Assembly: GCA_015056245.1 (NCBI GenBank)
Contig: SVGQ01000006.1
Coordinates: forward strand, 1-54,331
From: Clostridiales bacterium
GTDB lineage: Bacteria > Bacillota > Clostridia > Christensenellales > Aristaeellaceae
Length of the DNA: 54,331 bases
Direction: 5' to 3'
Part shown: piece by piece, positions 32,467 to 41,359 of the stretch
Position numbering within the stretch: the stretch's first letter is position 1
How the letters are laid out: every line of letters begins with the position of its first letter
The notes under the pieces: model-generated
Seen by the model: only the letters and a program-made list of their open reading frames with translations
What the model was told of the DNA's origin: nothing
Databases searched by the model: none
Program-made: the position numbers and the translations under genes

Positions 32467-34194
32467 ATGAAACTCAAAAATCTGGTCTCCAAGCGTTATA
32501 AGGAAACCCCCGCCGATTGCCAGATCGCCTCTCAGGCGCTGATGATGCGCGGCGGCTACATCAAGCCCGTGGGCAACGGTATCTTCACCCTGTTCCCGGT
32601 CACCAAGCGCATCACCGCCAAGATCGAGAAGATCATCCGCGAGGAAATGAACCGCATCGACGGTCAGGAGCTGCTCTTCCCCGTCACCATGCCCGCTACC
32701 CTGTGGCAGGAGTCCGGTCGCTTTGACTCCATCGGCTCCGAGCTGCTGCGCTTCAAGGATCGTTCCGGCGCGGATATGGTGCTGGGCATGACCCACGAGG
32801 AAGCCTCCGTGCACTTTGTGAGGGATATCGCCGACAGCTACACCCAGTATCCCTTCATGATCTATCAGATCCAGACCAAATTCCGCGACGAGCCCCGCTG
32901 CCGTGGCGGCCTGATCCGCGTGCGCGAGTTCACCATGAAGGATGCTTATTCCTTCCACACCTCTCAGGAGGATCTGGAGCAGTACTATCAGGTTTGCTAC
33001 GATGCTTACAACCGCATCTTTGCCCGCGCCGGCGTGCCGGAAGTGGTGGCTGTGGCCTCCGACAGCGGTATGATGGGCGGCAAGGTATCCCACGAGTACA
33101 TGCTGCTGACCGCCGTGGGCGAGGATACCATCGTGCTCTGCCACGACTGCGACTACCGCGCCAACATGGAAGCCGCTCCCTGCATCGTCAACAGCGAAGC
33201 TGGCGAGATCACTGAGCTGACCAAGGTTTCCACCCCCGATGTGAAGACCATCGAAGACCTGTGCGCCTTCCTGAATGTGCGCGCCGATCAGACCTGCAAG
33301 GCCGTGGTCTATCAGGAGAACCTGACCGACAAGTACGTGGTGGCTTTCCTGCGCGGCGATCTGGACATCAACGAGACCAAGCTGCGCAACCACATCAAGG
33401 CCGAGATCCATCCCGCCGAGCTGACCGAGAACAGCCCCCTCACCGCCGGTTTCATCGGCCCCAAGGGCATCTCCAGCGAAGTGCGCGTGGTGTTCGACGC
33501 TTCCCTCAAGGGCATAAATGCTTTGGTTTGCGGCGCCAACGAGGCTGACGCTCACCTGACCGGCCTGAACATCGCCCGTGATATCGGCGAAGTGGAATAT
33601 GTGGACGTTGCCAAGGCTTACGACGGCGGCATCTGCCCCGTTTGCGGCAAGCCCAGCATCTACACCTCCCGCGGTATCGAAGTGGGTAACATCTTCCAGC
33701 TGGGTACCAAGTACACCGAGAGCATGGGCATGACCTATGTGGATCAGGATGGCAGTATGAAGAACCCCATCATGGGCTGCTACGGCATCGGCGTGGGCCG
33801 TCTGGCTGCTTCTGTGTGCGAAGCCCATCGGGACGATTACGGCCCCATCTGGCCCATCTCCATCGCTCCCTGGCATGTGCACCTGTGCTCCATGCGCCCC
33901 GACAACGAGGAAGTGGCTGCCATGTCCCAGAAGATCTACGATGAACTGACCGCCAAGGGCATCGAAGTGATCTGGGATGACCGTCCCGTCAGCGCAGGCG
34001 TTATGTTCGCCGATGCCGACCTGTTCGGCGTACCGGTGCGCATGATCGTCAGCCCCAAGGGCCTCAAGGGCGGCACCATTGAAATCTCCACCCGCGATAA
34101 GTCCATGCAGGAACGCAAGCCCGTGGAAGAGGCTGTGGACTTCGTGTACAACTATGTGGTGGAAGAGCTGGCCAAGCTGGAGTGCAAGCTGTAA
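32467..34194 (+). CDS. proS: Prolyl-tRNA synthetase, bacterial type
   Basis: A 575-residue class II synthetase of the bacterial type with an inserted editing domain, charging tRNA-Pro. ATG 32467 is preferred; ATG 32458 is only 2 nt from AAGGAG. Motif 1 is in NGIFTLFPVTKRITAKIEKI, motif 2 in TKFRDEPRCRGGLIRVREFTMKDAY split at Gly-Gly, and the YbaK-like editing insert is at about 225-385 (ALVCGANEADAH near its end). Motif 3 is GCYGIGVGRLAA. The anticodon-binding domain is the last 100 residues (VHLCSMRPDNEEV, DDRPVSAGVMFADADLFG). Regulation is by the T-box leader. Confidence 0.97.
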   Translation: MKLKNLVSKRYKETPADCQIASQALMMRGGYIKPVGNGIFTLFPVTKRITAKIEKIIREEMNRIDGQELLFPVTMPATLWQESGRFDSIGSELLRFKDRSGADMVLGMTHEEASVHFVRDIADSYTQYPFMIYQIQTKFRDEPRCRGGLIRVREFTMKDAYSFHTSQEDLEQYYQVCYDAYNRIFARAGVPEVVAVASDSGMMGGKVSHEYMLLTAVGEDTIVLCHDCDYRANMEAAPCIVNSEAGEITELTKVSTPDVKTIEDLCAFLNVRADQTCKAVVYQENLTDKYVVAFLRGDLDINETKLRNHIKAEIHPAELTENSPLTAGFIGPKGISSEVRVVFDASLKGINALVCGANEADAHLTGLNIARDIGEVEYVDVAKAYDGGICPVCGKPSIYTSRGIEVGNIFQLGTKYTESMGMTYVDQDGSMKNPIMGCYGIGVGRLAASVCEAHRDDYGPIWPISIAPWHVHLCSMRPDNEEVAAMSQKIYDELTAKGIEVIWDDRPVSAGVMFADADLFGVPVRMIVSPKGLKGGTIEISTRDKSMQERKPVEEAVDFVYNYVVEELAKLECKL

Positions 34195-34213
34195 GGCTGT
34201 TCCATTCACAGGA

Positions 34214-34263
34214 TAACAAACAAGCTGTTGCAGAATCGCTTCTGTAACAGCTTGTTTGTTATG
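34214..34263. terminator. Bidirectional terminator
   Basis: ATAACAAACAAGCTGTT pairs with AACAGCTTGTTTGTTAT (17 bp), ending proS and facing the LysR gene. Confidence 0.75.
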
Positions 34264-34438
34264 CAAGGATCAGTAGGTTGCATCAGGAAACCGGGCATCT
34301 TCTTCAAGCACCCATTCATCAGAAGCTTCAAGCATCCATGTCACCATTGCATCGTATTCTTCTTGTTGTTTCTGTACCCGATCGCTCTTCTCCGAAGAGG
34401 TGCCGCTGGATTCTCCTCGGGGGAAGTGTAAAACAGGG

Positions 34439-35359
34439 TTAAAGATACTTCTGCTTGGTCTCGCTCAGTGCCGCAATGAATTGCCGGTCCAGATCCGTCA
34501 GGTGGTAATTGCTGCGGTACACCAAAATATCACGGTATACGCGGGTGTTCTCGGCGCAGATTTTCTCTACCAAGCCGTACCTGTCCAGCAGATCCTGCGG
34601 CAGGGGCGACATCCACATGAAGGTTTTCGGGTTGCGGCTGAGCAGTTCAAACTGGCTGGCTCGCTCAAATACAAAAATGCGGCGGTTCACATTATCCGGC
34701 AATTCCTCCTTGACCACCTTAGACAGAGGCAGGGACGGCACATAGGGATCAGCATGAGCCACTTCAATATAAGGCCGGAGATCATCAAAAGTGATCGCTT
34801 CTGCCACAGCCAGCGGATGCTGACGACTGATGACCAGCCGGTAGGTAAACTCCGTCACCAGTTCGTGGCTCAGGTTCTTCTCCTCCAGCATCGTCTTGAA
34901 ATACACATCATAGGGCGCGGCATAGCGCAGGATGCCCAGTTTGTAGTCGTGCTCCAGAATGTTTTTAATGGTACGCTGAGAGTTGGTTTCTTTGTAGAAC
35001 AGTTCCGCGTCGTCATCCGTCAGAGATTTGGAGAACTCCGCAAAGGCCTCTGCGATATAGCTGGCGCGGGGAACCGAAATGGAAAAATGCTGTTTTTTTT
35101 GCAAAGTACCCTTATACAGCTGCTCCATCTCGCCGATCTGGCGCAGGATACGCCGGGCATACTGAACGAATTCTTCTCCATCCGGGGTCAGACGCATGCC
35201 CTTGACGGAACGGTCAAAAATGGTGATGCCCAGATCCGCTTCCAGTTCTTTGATGCTGCGGCTCAGGTTGGGTACCGCCACAAACAGCTTTTCGGCTGCC
35301 TTGCTCAGGGAGCCGACTTTGGCTACCTCATAGGCGTATTTCATGTGGGTGATGTTCAT
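34439..35359 (-). CDS. LysR-family transcriptional regulator
   Basis: A 306-residue LTTR of standard size. The N-terminal HTH (residues 3-62) reads MKYAYEVAKVGSLSKAAEKL, then AVPNLSRSIKELEADLG and IFDRSVKGMRLTPDGEEF. After a linker helix, residues 90-295 form the periplasmic-binding-like effector domain, ending SNYHLTDLDRQFIAAL. Start ATG 35359 has GGGAGA upstream. It lies 27 bp downstream of the GT-C-like membrane gene on the same strand and may be carried by its transcript, whereas LTTRs usually sit divergent from their target. Target and ligand unknown. Confidence 0.9.
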   Translation of the reverse strand: MNITHMKYAYEVAKVGSLSKAAEKLFVAVPNLSRSIKELEADLGITIFDRSVKGMRLTPDGEEFVQYARRILRQIGEMEQLYKGTLQKKQHFSISVPRASYIAEAFAEFSKSLTDDDAELFYKETNSQRTIKNILEHDYKLGILRYAAPYDVYFKTMLEEKNLSHELVTEFTYRLVISRQHPLAVAEAITFDDLRPYIEVAHADPYVPSLPLSKVVKEELPDNVNRRIFVFERASQFELLSRNPKTFMWMSPLPQDLLDRYGLVEKICAENTRVYRDILVYRSNYHLTDLDRQFIAALSETKQKYL

Positions 35360-35386
35360 GATGTACGTTCTCCCAAAATCATTTGA

Positions 35387-37300
35387 TCAATCAAACGGAA
35401 CATACCTCAACATGCCATCATCCAATACTTCATACAGCGAATCCTGAGCAATTGCAGAGGGATCCTCAAACACGGCGCTGTATTGTTCAACAAAAGATGG
35501 CGACAGATTATACAGCAGCACATAATCATAGCTCTCGCAAAGCATTTCCTGCCAGCGGCTGCAGGAGATCTCGGCATACTTATGAGACTCACCGATCTCC
35601 TTGGTAATACAGCCAAGACCGTCCTCGCCCAGTTCTCCCGAGGTCGCCAGATTGAAATTATGGTTGTCAATCACGAGGGGTCTGATGAGGGATCGCAGGA
35701 ACCAGAAGTCATCGCGGTTGCCTGTATCCTGCGAAACCAGAAAGATCGTCGCATCCGAATCCGGAATATTTGCTACAACGCTTTCAGCTACTGTATTGTA
35801 GCGTTTTCTGACTTTGCTGGCGTAATCTATATATTGCTGTTCGAAAAACACATCCGAAAATCTGGAATAGGGAAAAATCAGCAGCAAAGAAACAAATGCA
35901 ATGGTCATCCAGCGTTTCCTGCACAGATCATCCAGTTGACCGATCCGCAAAATCACCAACGCAACAGCAATAAAGGTCGCCATGAGCCACAGTGTATTGC
36001 TGTAGCGGTCAATAGAAGCCAAGGCTTTGGCTTCTTTTAATGAAAACATAAACAAATAGGAGAAGCACATGCCGACCAGATAGACTGCTGCAACCACCGA
36101 CAGCGAGAAGGTATATCTGGATACCCCTCGGAGCAAAACACCAATCAGCAGCATCAGCAGGACATACAGCGTGATCATATGAACGCCGACTGTTCCCAGA
36201 GAAATGGTACTGTCAAAGAAATAAGCGATGAACAGACTGGGAACCTTATTCCGTTCAACCAAATTGGACCATTGGATCGCATCGTTCCATGGCTGAGAAA
36301 ACAGCGGTTGATTGATGGCAATCAACAATTTCCAACTGAGCCAGGACAGCAGCACCACAAGCAGCGCTGCCAGAAACAGTCGTTTTTCGGGTTTCGTAAC
36401 AGAAAGTGCAAACGCTGGTTTGGTTTCCTCGGTGTACGAAACGATCAGGTGAGTGAGCACCGAAGCAACTGCAAAAAAAACGCCGTTATCCTTGGACAGG
36501 CACAAAACAAACAACGCCATATAGTAGGTCAATCTGCGGCTGCGGCTTTCCAATCCCAAAAAAGGATACACGAAACAGAAACCTGCCAGCAAGCCGACCA
36601 TTCCATCCACCACAAGGCTGGAAAAGAAACGCCGGTAATAGATCAGGGGCAGCGCAAAGAAAACACAGGCCACCAAAAAGGCTCCCATACCCTTCTTTGA
36701 GTTCCAATTTGTCACAAAAGGAATGAACAGCGATAGCGCCGTCATTTGAAAGCACAGGTACGGCAAGGGCTCCAAAAAATGTCCCGTCAGAAATCTGCCT
36801 ATTGTTATACCAAAAAACTCAATCAGTGAAAGCGCAGGAGGATAGGTACCAAAATAACTTCGGGATTCTGCCACAATACCGAAGGAATCCGTCAGATCCA
36901 TGGCACGGATAATATCCATCCAGTGGGATGCCTCATCCGGTATGCCGGACACATGACTGCTTTGTGTCAAGGCCAAAAACAGGAAAACCAGCACATACAT
37001 GATGATGGCAGGCCGGCACAGACGCATCAGGCTGCCGATCCCATCCCTGCAAACCATCCAGACGAACAAGCCGACACTAATCACCAGTGTGCATACCATC
37101 AACAGGTTGACTGCCAACGATAATTGCTGAAAAATTCCTCCGATATACAATGCGGCAATCAACAGAAACGCTGTGACCGGGAGATACTCCTCGCAGGCGT
37201 GTTTATTCTTCCATGCACCGTAGAAGCATCCTGTCATCATTGACATCAATATCCAACAATATGTTGCGATAATACGAATCGACAAGGTTGTGACCCCCAT
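35387..37300 (-). CDS. Large polytopic membrane protein, GT-C-like
   Basis: A 637-residue protein with about 12-13 hydrophobic segments and a soluble C-terminal domain of about 140 residues (from YIDYASKVRKRYNTVAESV). The early exoplasmic loop SSHVSGIPDEASHWMDIIRAM, with its acidic and His residues, and the later LALTQ/YFGTYPPALSLIEFFG region fit the lipid-linked sugar transferase (GT-C, ArnT/PMT-like) layout. No definite family motif was seen, so transferase activity is tentative. Start ATG 37300 has no SD; TTG 37285 has GGGGG 8 nt upstream and may be the real start. The gene looks more AT-rich than its neighbours, hinting at acquisition. Confidence 0.65.
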   Translation of the reverse strand: MGVTTLSIRIIATYCWILMSMMTGCFYGAWKNKHACEEYLPVTAFLLIAALYIGGIFQQLSLAVNLLMVCTLVISVGLFVWMVCRDGIGSLMRLCRPAIIMYVLVFLFLALTQSSHVSGIPDEASHWMDIIRAMDLTDSFGIVAESRSYFGTYPPALSLIEFFGITIGRFLTGHFLEPLPYLCFQMTALSLFIPFVTNWNSKKGMGAFLVACVFFALPLIYYRRFFSSLVVDGMVGLLAGFCFVYPFLGLESRSRRLTYYMALFVLCLSKDNGVFFAVASVLTHLIVSYTEETKPAFALSVTKPEKRLFLAALLVVLLSWLSWKLLIAINQPLFSQPWNDAIQWSNLVERNKVPSLFIAYFFDSTISLGTVGVHMITLYVLLMLLIGVLLRGVSRYTFSLSVVAAVYLVGMCFSYLFMFSLKEAKALASIDRYSNTLWLMATFIAVALVILRIGQLDDLCRKRWMTIAFVSLLLIFPYSRFSDVFFEQQYIDYASKVRKRYNTVAESVVANIPDSDATIFLVSQDTGNRDDFWFLRSLIRPLVIDNHNFNLATSGELGEDGLGCITKEIGESHKYAEISCSRWQEMLCESYDYVLLYNLSPSFVEQYSAVFEDPSAIAQDSLYEVLDDGMLRYVPFD

Positions 37301-37358
37301 GTGTTATTTGAACATTACTGCACACATGCCAGTAAATGAATATTTACATATCAGGTTT

Positions 37359-37388
37359 ATTTTATCCTGTTTGTTATCCATTAGTCAA
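37359..37388 (-). promoter_or_regulatory. Promoter of the GT-C-like gene
   Basis: -35 TTGACT (37388-37383), 18-bp spacer, -10 TAAAAT (37364-37359). Confidence 0.6.
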
Positions 37389-37422
37389 TAGTTACAAGCG
37401 CCGTGTATATCAACAATTCATT

Positions 37423-37460
37423 AAAAAACAGAGAGCCAGAAGACGAATTCTGACTCTCTG
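37423..37460 (-). terminator. Terminator of second GH3 gene
   Basis: CAGAGAG...CAGAA pairs with TTCTG...CTCTCTG, followed by TTTTTT on the minus strand, 17 bp past the stop. Confidence 0.85.
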
Positions 37461-37476
37461 AAAATGCACCGCATCG

Positions 37477-40380
37477 TTAATTCGCAATCCCCAGACGGAT
37501 CTTCTTACCTTCAGGAGGCGGCACAGCACGCAGAAAGCTGACCTGTACATCGCCGGTAAGCCGCAGGGCAAGGGTACCATCTGTTTCTCTCTCCGGCAGA
37601 AGGAAATCCAAGTCTTCCCAGATGGGTTGCCGTTCTCTGGCGCGCGCCTCCACCATACGATAGGCAAAACGATCCATCGACGGCGCACTGCGGTGCTCGC
37701 AGGTACGGGTATCCCCCTCCCAGCGACCGATCACTGTGCCATTCACCAGCACAGTGATGCTGCCACCCTGCCGACTCAATGCCCTCAGGGAAAGGATGCC
37801 GTGTTCTTCATCAAAGCGGCAATCCCGATAGACGGCTTCTGCCACGGACGCACCCGGTTCAGGCGTAATAGAGCTGTAGCCGATCATTCCCTGCAATATA
37901 GCGATCTGATTGCAATCATCATAATGATCTGCAGGCGTGATGGCTGTTAAATCGCGTTTACCCAAGGTTTCCCCCGGTACATGACAGGTTACTGTCTGCG
38001 CTTCCACAGCACTGGAAGGCCCTGCAAAGAAACGGTATTCCCCCGCCTCCACTACCAACCGGCGGCTGATCACATCATAGAAGCGCAATTCCTTGACCGG
38101 AACCGTAAACTGTACCGGTCGCACCTCGCCGGGTTGAACTTCTGTCAGACGGACGAAATCCAGCAGCTGCCGCCGGGGTTTCTGCGTCCGGGATGCAGGC
38201 GCGACACCGTACAATTGCGCCACTTCATCGCTGACGGTTTTGCCGGTATTCTCCACTTGAAAGGTAAACAGAAGATTCTCCCCTGCCGTCTCCACTGCCA
38301 AGCCATGATAGGCGAAGGCGCTGTAGGTAAGACCATGACCAAAGGGATACAGCGGCTCACCGTCAAAATAACGATAGGTACGGCCCTTGCGGATAATATC
38401 ATAATCGTCCATATCCGGCAGATCCCCATCCGAGCGGTACCATGTCATATTCAGCCTGCCAGCAGGTGAAAAGCGTCCGTACAGAGCATCCGCGATGGCT
38501 GTGCCCATATCCTGACTGCCGGTGGCGCTGAGCAGAATGGCAGGCACATGCTCTGCGGCATAACGGATCGCATACGGATAGTTGGCAATCAGCACCAGCA
38601 CAGTGTTGGGATTGGCCTGATGCACCGCCTCCAGCAGCCGCTGCTGATGCTCCGGCAAATCGATGGTGTGACGGTCGTATTCCTCTTTAGCAGGGATGAC
38701 CGGGTTGCTGCCCAGCGCCAATACCGTCATCTGCGCCTCTGCCGCCAGCGCGGCAGCCTTGGCGATGCCATCCTCCACCACTTGAATTTTCACCGGTGTG
38801 CCATGATAGTCATTGCCGGAGGTGAGCTTGCCGTTCACCACTTCAACAGGCCAGTGGAAGCGGTTCAGCAGCATGGTGTTTTCTCCCTGTTCTTCCAGAT
38901 GGAATACCTCGGTGACAAACCAATTAAACGCTGCCTTTCGGTCTGCGCCCAAGGGATTGTCATCCATAGCGGAACCGTTGGGCATGCGCATGGTCAGGTA
39001 CGTGCCTGTACGTTCGCAGCGGAATGTATAGCAATCCTCGCCCCAGCATTCCATGGCAAACACATCGCCCTCATCCCGGAGGCTGATGCTGCCGTCCTCC
39101 TCCACACAGGCTGCCATACTGCCAAAATACAGCTTTACCCGATCCCAACCATCCGCGTAGGTGTGGGATACCTTCAGCGCAGCCAGACCATCCTTAACCG
39201 TGCGCCGATAGGGCGGTTCGCCGCCATACCAATCCTGAAACCACGTGTTTGCCATGGGGCCGATCAGAGCTGCCGTTTTTCCAGTATCCAACGGAAGGAA
39301 ACCTTCGTTTTTCATGAGCACCAATGACTTTTCCGCTGCCTTGCGGGAGATGGCAGCAGCTTCCTCCGTGCAGATATCCTGTTCAGAAATAGCGGCATAG
39401 GGACACTCATCCCCGTCGAAACAGCCAAGGCGCATGGCAACCTGCAGTTTAGCGGCAATCGCCCGATCCATCTCTGCTTCGGTAAGAAGTCCCTGTGCAT
39501 AAGCTTCCCTGGCGGCAGCTTCCACCATGACAGGATTGTCACTCATGCCATCCACGCCCGCCTTGACCGCATCGGCAACGGCCTGCGCATGATTGCCATA
39601 CACATGCTGACCAGTGACCACCAAATTCAACGCGCCGCCGTCCCCTACTGCATGGGTGAGACCATACTGCCTCTTCAGAATGGTGTTCACCTCATCATTC
39701 AGGATGCCCACCTTGCCGTTGATGCGGTTGTATGCCGTCATGATCCCCAGTGCGCCGTACTCTTCAATGCAGCGGCGGAAGGGTTCCAGATAAAGTTCAT
39801 ATTGATTCCGGGGATCGATAGTGGCGTTTTTCCACGTACGGCCTTCCTCGGTGTTGTTGCCATAGAAGTGTTTGAGGGTGGAAGCGGTGCGGATATACTT
39901 GGGATCTTCCCCCTGCATACCATGCAGGTATGCGCCTGCCATACGGCCAGTCAGCACCGGATCCTCCCCATACCCTTCTTCATTGCGGCCCCAGCGGGGA
40001 TCCCGTTCCAGATCCACCGTAGGCGCCCAACGGCTGAGACCCCGGCTGCCGTGACGCTTGCTCACTACACGGGCTTCTATGCCTGTCACCTGACCGCAAG
40101 CACGGATGGTTTCCGGATCCCAGGAAGCGCTCATGCCAATGGGTTGCGGGAAGGCCGTCGTCACATCCGGTTCGCTGACGATTCCCTGATCATTCCGGCC
40201 TTGCACGCCATGTGCAGCCTCGCCGCCAAGACCAAAAGCCGGAATGCCCAACCGTTCGCAGCCCGGCAGGCGTGAAGAAAGCCACCCCAATTTTTCATCC
40301 ACAGTCAGATTCTGCAAAATCCAATCAATACGCTCCTCAAAAGAATGGGAAGAATCAAACGCGAAGTTCTTCGGTTGCAT
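37477..40380 (-). CDS. GH3 glycosidase, beta-xylosidase-like
   Basis: A 967-residue GH3 enzyme with the canonical order. Residues 15-330 are the TIM barrel (GEAAHGVQGR, PTVDLERDPRWGRNEEGYGEDP split by Arg, TLKHFYGNN), with probable nucleophile Asp247 in AVGDGGALN, where most relatives have SDW or SDC. Residues 345-650 are the alpha/beta sandwich (KSLVLMKNEGFLPL), interrupted near 395-520 by an inserted PA14-like beta unit (YFGSMAACVEEDGS, YTFRCERTGTYL). FnIII-like sequence is at 690-790 (PLYPFGHGLTYSAF). The last 150 residues look like a CBM6-type module (SLRALSRQGGSITVLVNG). No signal peptide; it probably acts on imported xylo- or gluco-oligosaccharides. Confidence 0.9.
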   Translation of the reverse strand: MQPKNFAFDSSHSFEERIDWILQNLTVDEKLGWLSSRLPGCERLGIPAFGLGGEAAHGVQGRNDQGIVSEPDVTTAFPQPIGMSASWDPETIRACGQVTGIEARVVSKRHGSRGLSRWAPTVDLERDPRWGRNEEGYGEDPVLTGRMAGAYLHGMQGEDPKYIRTASTLKHFYGNNTEEGRTWKNATIDPRNQYELYLEPFRRCIEEYGALGIMTAYNRINGKVGILNDEVNTILKRQYGLTHAVGDGGALNLVVTGQHVYGNHAQAVADAVKAGVDGMSDNPVMVEAAAREAYAQGLLTEAEMDRAIAAKLQVAMRLGCFDGDECPYAAISEQDICTEEAAAISRKAAEKSLVLMKNEGFLPLDTGKTAALIGPMANTWFQDWYGGEPPYRRTVKDGLAALKVSHTYADGWDRVKLYFGSMAACVEEDGSISLRDEGDVFAMECWGEDCYTFRCERTGTYLTMRMPNGSAMDDNPLGADRKAAFNWFVTEVFHLEEQGENTMLLNRFHWPVEVVNGKLTSGNDYHGTPVKIQVVEDGIAKAAALAAEAQMTVLALGSNPVIPAKEEYDRHTIDLPEHQQRLLEAVHQANPNTVLVLIANYPYAIRYAAEHVPAILLSATGSQDMGTAIADALYGRFSPAGRLNMTWYRSDGDLPDMDDYDIIRKGRTYRYFDGEPLYPFGHGLTYSAFAYHGLAVETAGENLLFTFQVENTGKTVSDEVAQLYGVAPASRTQKPRRQLLDFVRLTEVQPGEVRPVQFTVPVKELRFYDVISRRLVVEAGEYRFFAGPSSAVEAQTVTCHVPGETLGKRDLTAITPADHYDDCNQIAILQGMIGYSSITPEPGASVAEAVYRDCRFDEEHGILSLRALSRQGGSITVLVNGTVIGRWEGDTRTCEHRSAPSMDRFAYRMVEARARERQPIWEDLDFLLPERETDGTLALRLTGDVQVSFLRAVPPPEGKKIRLGIAN

Positions 40381-40435
40381 CGATTACTGTCACCCTTTCT
40401 GTATAAACGCCCATTCTGCGATTGTGTTTTGTCCC

Positions 40436-40465
40436 ATTATAATGCGTGCAGCCGGATGGTGTCAA
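40436..40465 (-). promoter_or_regulatory. Promoter of second GH3 gene
   Basis: Consensus -35 TTGACA (40465-40460) and -10 TATAAT (40441-40436), 18-bp spacer. Confidence 0.85.
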
Positions 40466-40506
40466 TGGGATAGATGGAGGTGACAGTTATTCGTTTGACA
40501 GAAACA

Positions 40507-40541
40507 AAGAAAAACGCTCAATCCCTTATGGATCAAGCGTT
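40507..40541 (-). terminator. tRNA-Val terminator
   Basis: AACGCT...GGATC/GATCC...AGCGTT stem followed by TTTTTCTTTG, just downstream of the tRNA gene. Confidence 0.75.
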
Positions 40542-40548
40542 TTCGTTA

Positions 40549-40625
40549 TGGTGGGATTAGTAGGGCTCGAACCTATGACCTCCACGATGTCAACGTGGCG
40601 CTCTAACCAACTGAGCTATAATCCC
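40549..40625 (-). tRNA. tRNA-Val (anticodon GAC)
   Basis: On the minus strand: acceptor GGGATTA pairs with TAATCCC, then discriminator A and an encoded CCA (40551-40549). The D-arm begins GCTC; the anticodon stem CCACG/CGTGG holds the loop TTGACAT with anticodon GAC. The T-loop is GTTCGAG. 77 nt including CCA. Confidence 0.95.
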
Positions 40626-40848
40626 ATACTGCCGTTTCCGATGCAGCTATATGAGTATACTACACCTTTCCTCAAAATGCAATACCCAAACGAAAATATT
40701 TTTATCTTTTATGCATAAGCACGTTCAAATCAGAAAAAGCACCTCCTCCACCTCTCTTTTTTCCATCTCATGACGCTAGCAAAAGCAAGCATCGTTCTTT
40801 GTGAGCCTCACCATCAACCATTACCCCTATGCACCATCAAGCCGGCAT

Positions 40849-40989
40849 TTAAACCCAGTGTCTCACTTCATAAAGAATGTGATACCGGTGACATAGCTGA
40901 ACATTCGTGTGGCGAAGAACAGCAAATATGACCAAAATGGCGCCCATCAAGAAAAACACAAATCCACACAGCCCCAAGAAAAACGTCAT
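40849..40989 (-). CDS. 46-residue single-helix membrane peptide
   Basis: A short frame starting at ATG 40989 with GGGAG 7 nt upstream. The peptide opens MTFFLGLCGFVFFLMGAILV and is hydrophobic to about residue 25 (IFAVL), then has a polar basic tail (RHTNVQLCHRYHIL, ending EVRHWV). It lies between the tRNA-Val gene and its decayed duplicate, inside a gene-poor stretch of 734 bp (40626-41359). The layout of one helix plus a His/Arg-rich tail suits a small membrane protein or a type I toxin-like peptide; no antisense RNA or known family was identified. Coding status rests on SD, start and composition only. Confidence 0.45.
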   Translation of the reverse strand: MTFFLGLCGFVFFLMGAILVIFAVLRHTNVQLCHRYHILYEVRHWV

Positions 40990-41031
40990 AGCCTTACTCC
41001 CTTTGAAGTTGATCACGAACGCCAACGTGGC

Positions 41032-41105
41032 TGGCTGAATCTATCGGCGCGAACCTATGACTTCCACGATGCCAGCGTGGTGCTGTAAACAAATGGGTTA
41101 TATTC
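41032..41105 (-). pseudogene. Decayed tRNA duplicate
   Basis: Aligns along the tRNA-Val gene at 40549-40625: the GAACCTATGAC and TCCACGATG blocks and the GCGTGG stem are kept, so the anticodon stem CCACG/CGTGG survives with loop CTGGCAT (GGC). The acceptor and D arms no longer pair (GTTTACAGC, CCCATTTGT). The sequence 5' of the tRNA is duplicated too: CAATACCCAAAC occurs at both loci. It is not a functional tRNA. Confidence 0.7.
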
Positions 41106-41258
41106 ATCGTTCCTACTGTAAAAACACTACTGCACCTTCGCTGAAAACACAATACCCAAACAGAAATACTTTTCGCATTTTCAGTCATTTGCTACCCCTG
41201 CCCATAACCCCACAACGTCAAAACGAACCGGACATATCGGATTCAAATCACAGAAGCA

Positions 41259-41287
41259 TTGTTTTGAATGTCTTCGTATAGTATAAT
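41259..41287 (+). promoter_or_regulatory. Promoter of the GGDEF gene
   Basis: -35 TTGTTT (41259-41264), 17-bp spacer, -10 TATAAT (41282-41287). Confidence 0.65.
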
Positions 41288-41359
41288 AGCATTACACCAT
41301 ATTCTCCATCTATCAATCGACAGCAAATGATTGATTGAACTGTTTTTTCGGAGGAACAC

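Noticed and set aside
32113-32492. Short frames on the minus strand over the T-box leader
   Set aside because: The region is explained by a conserved T-box and terminator; frames have no SD or domain.
32425-34266. Open frame of 613 codons antisense to proS
   Set aside because: Same effect: proS on the other strand has all synthetase motifs.
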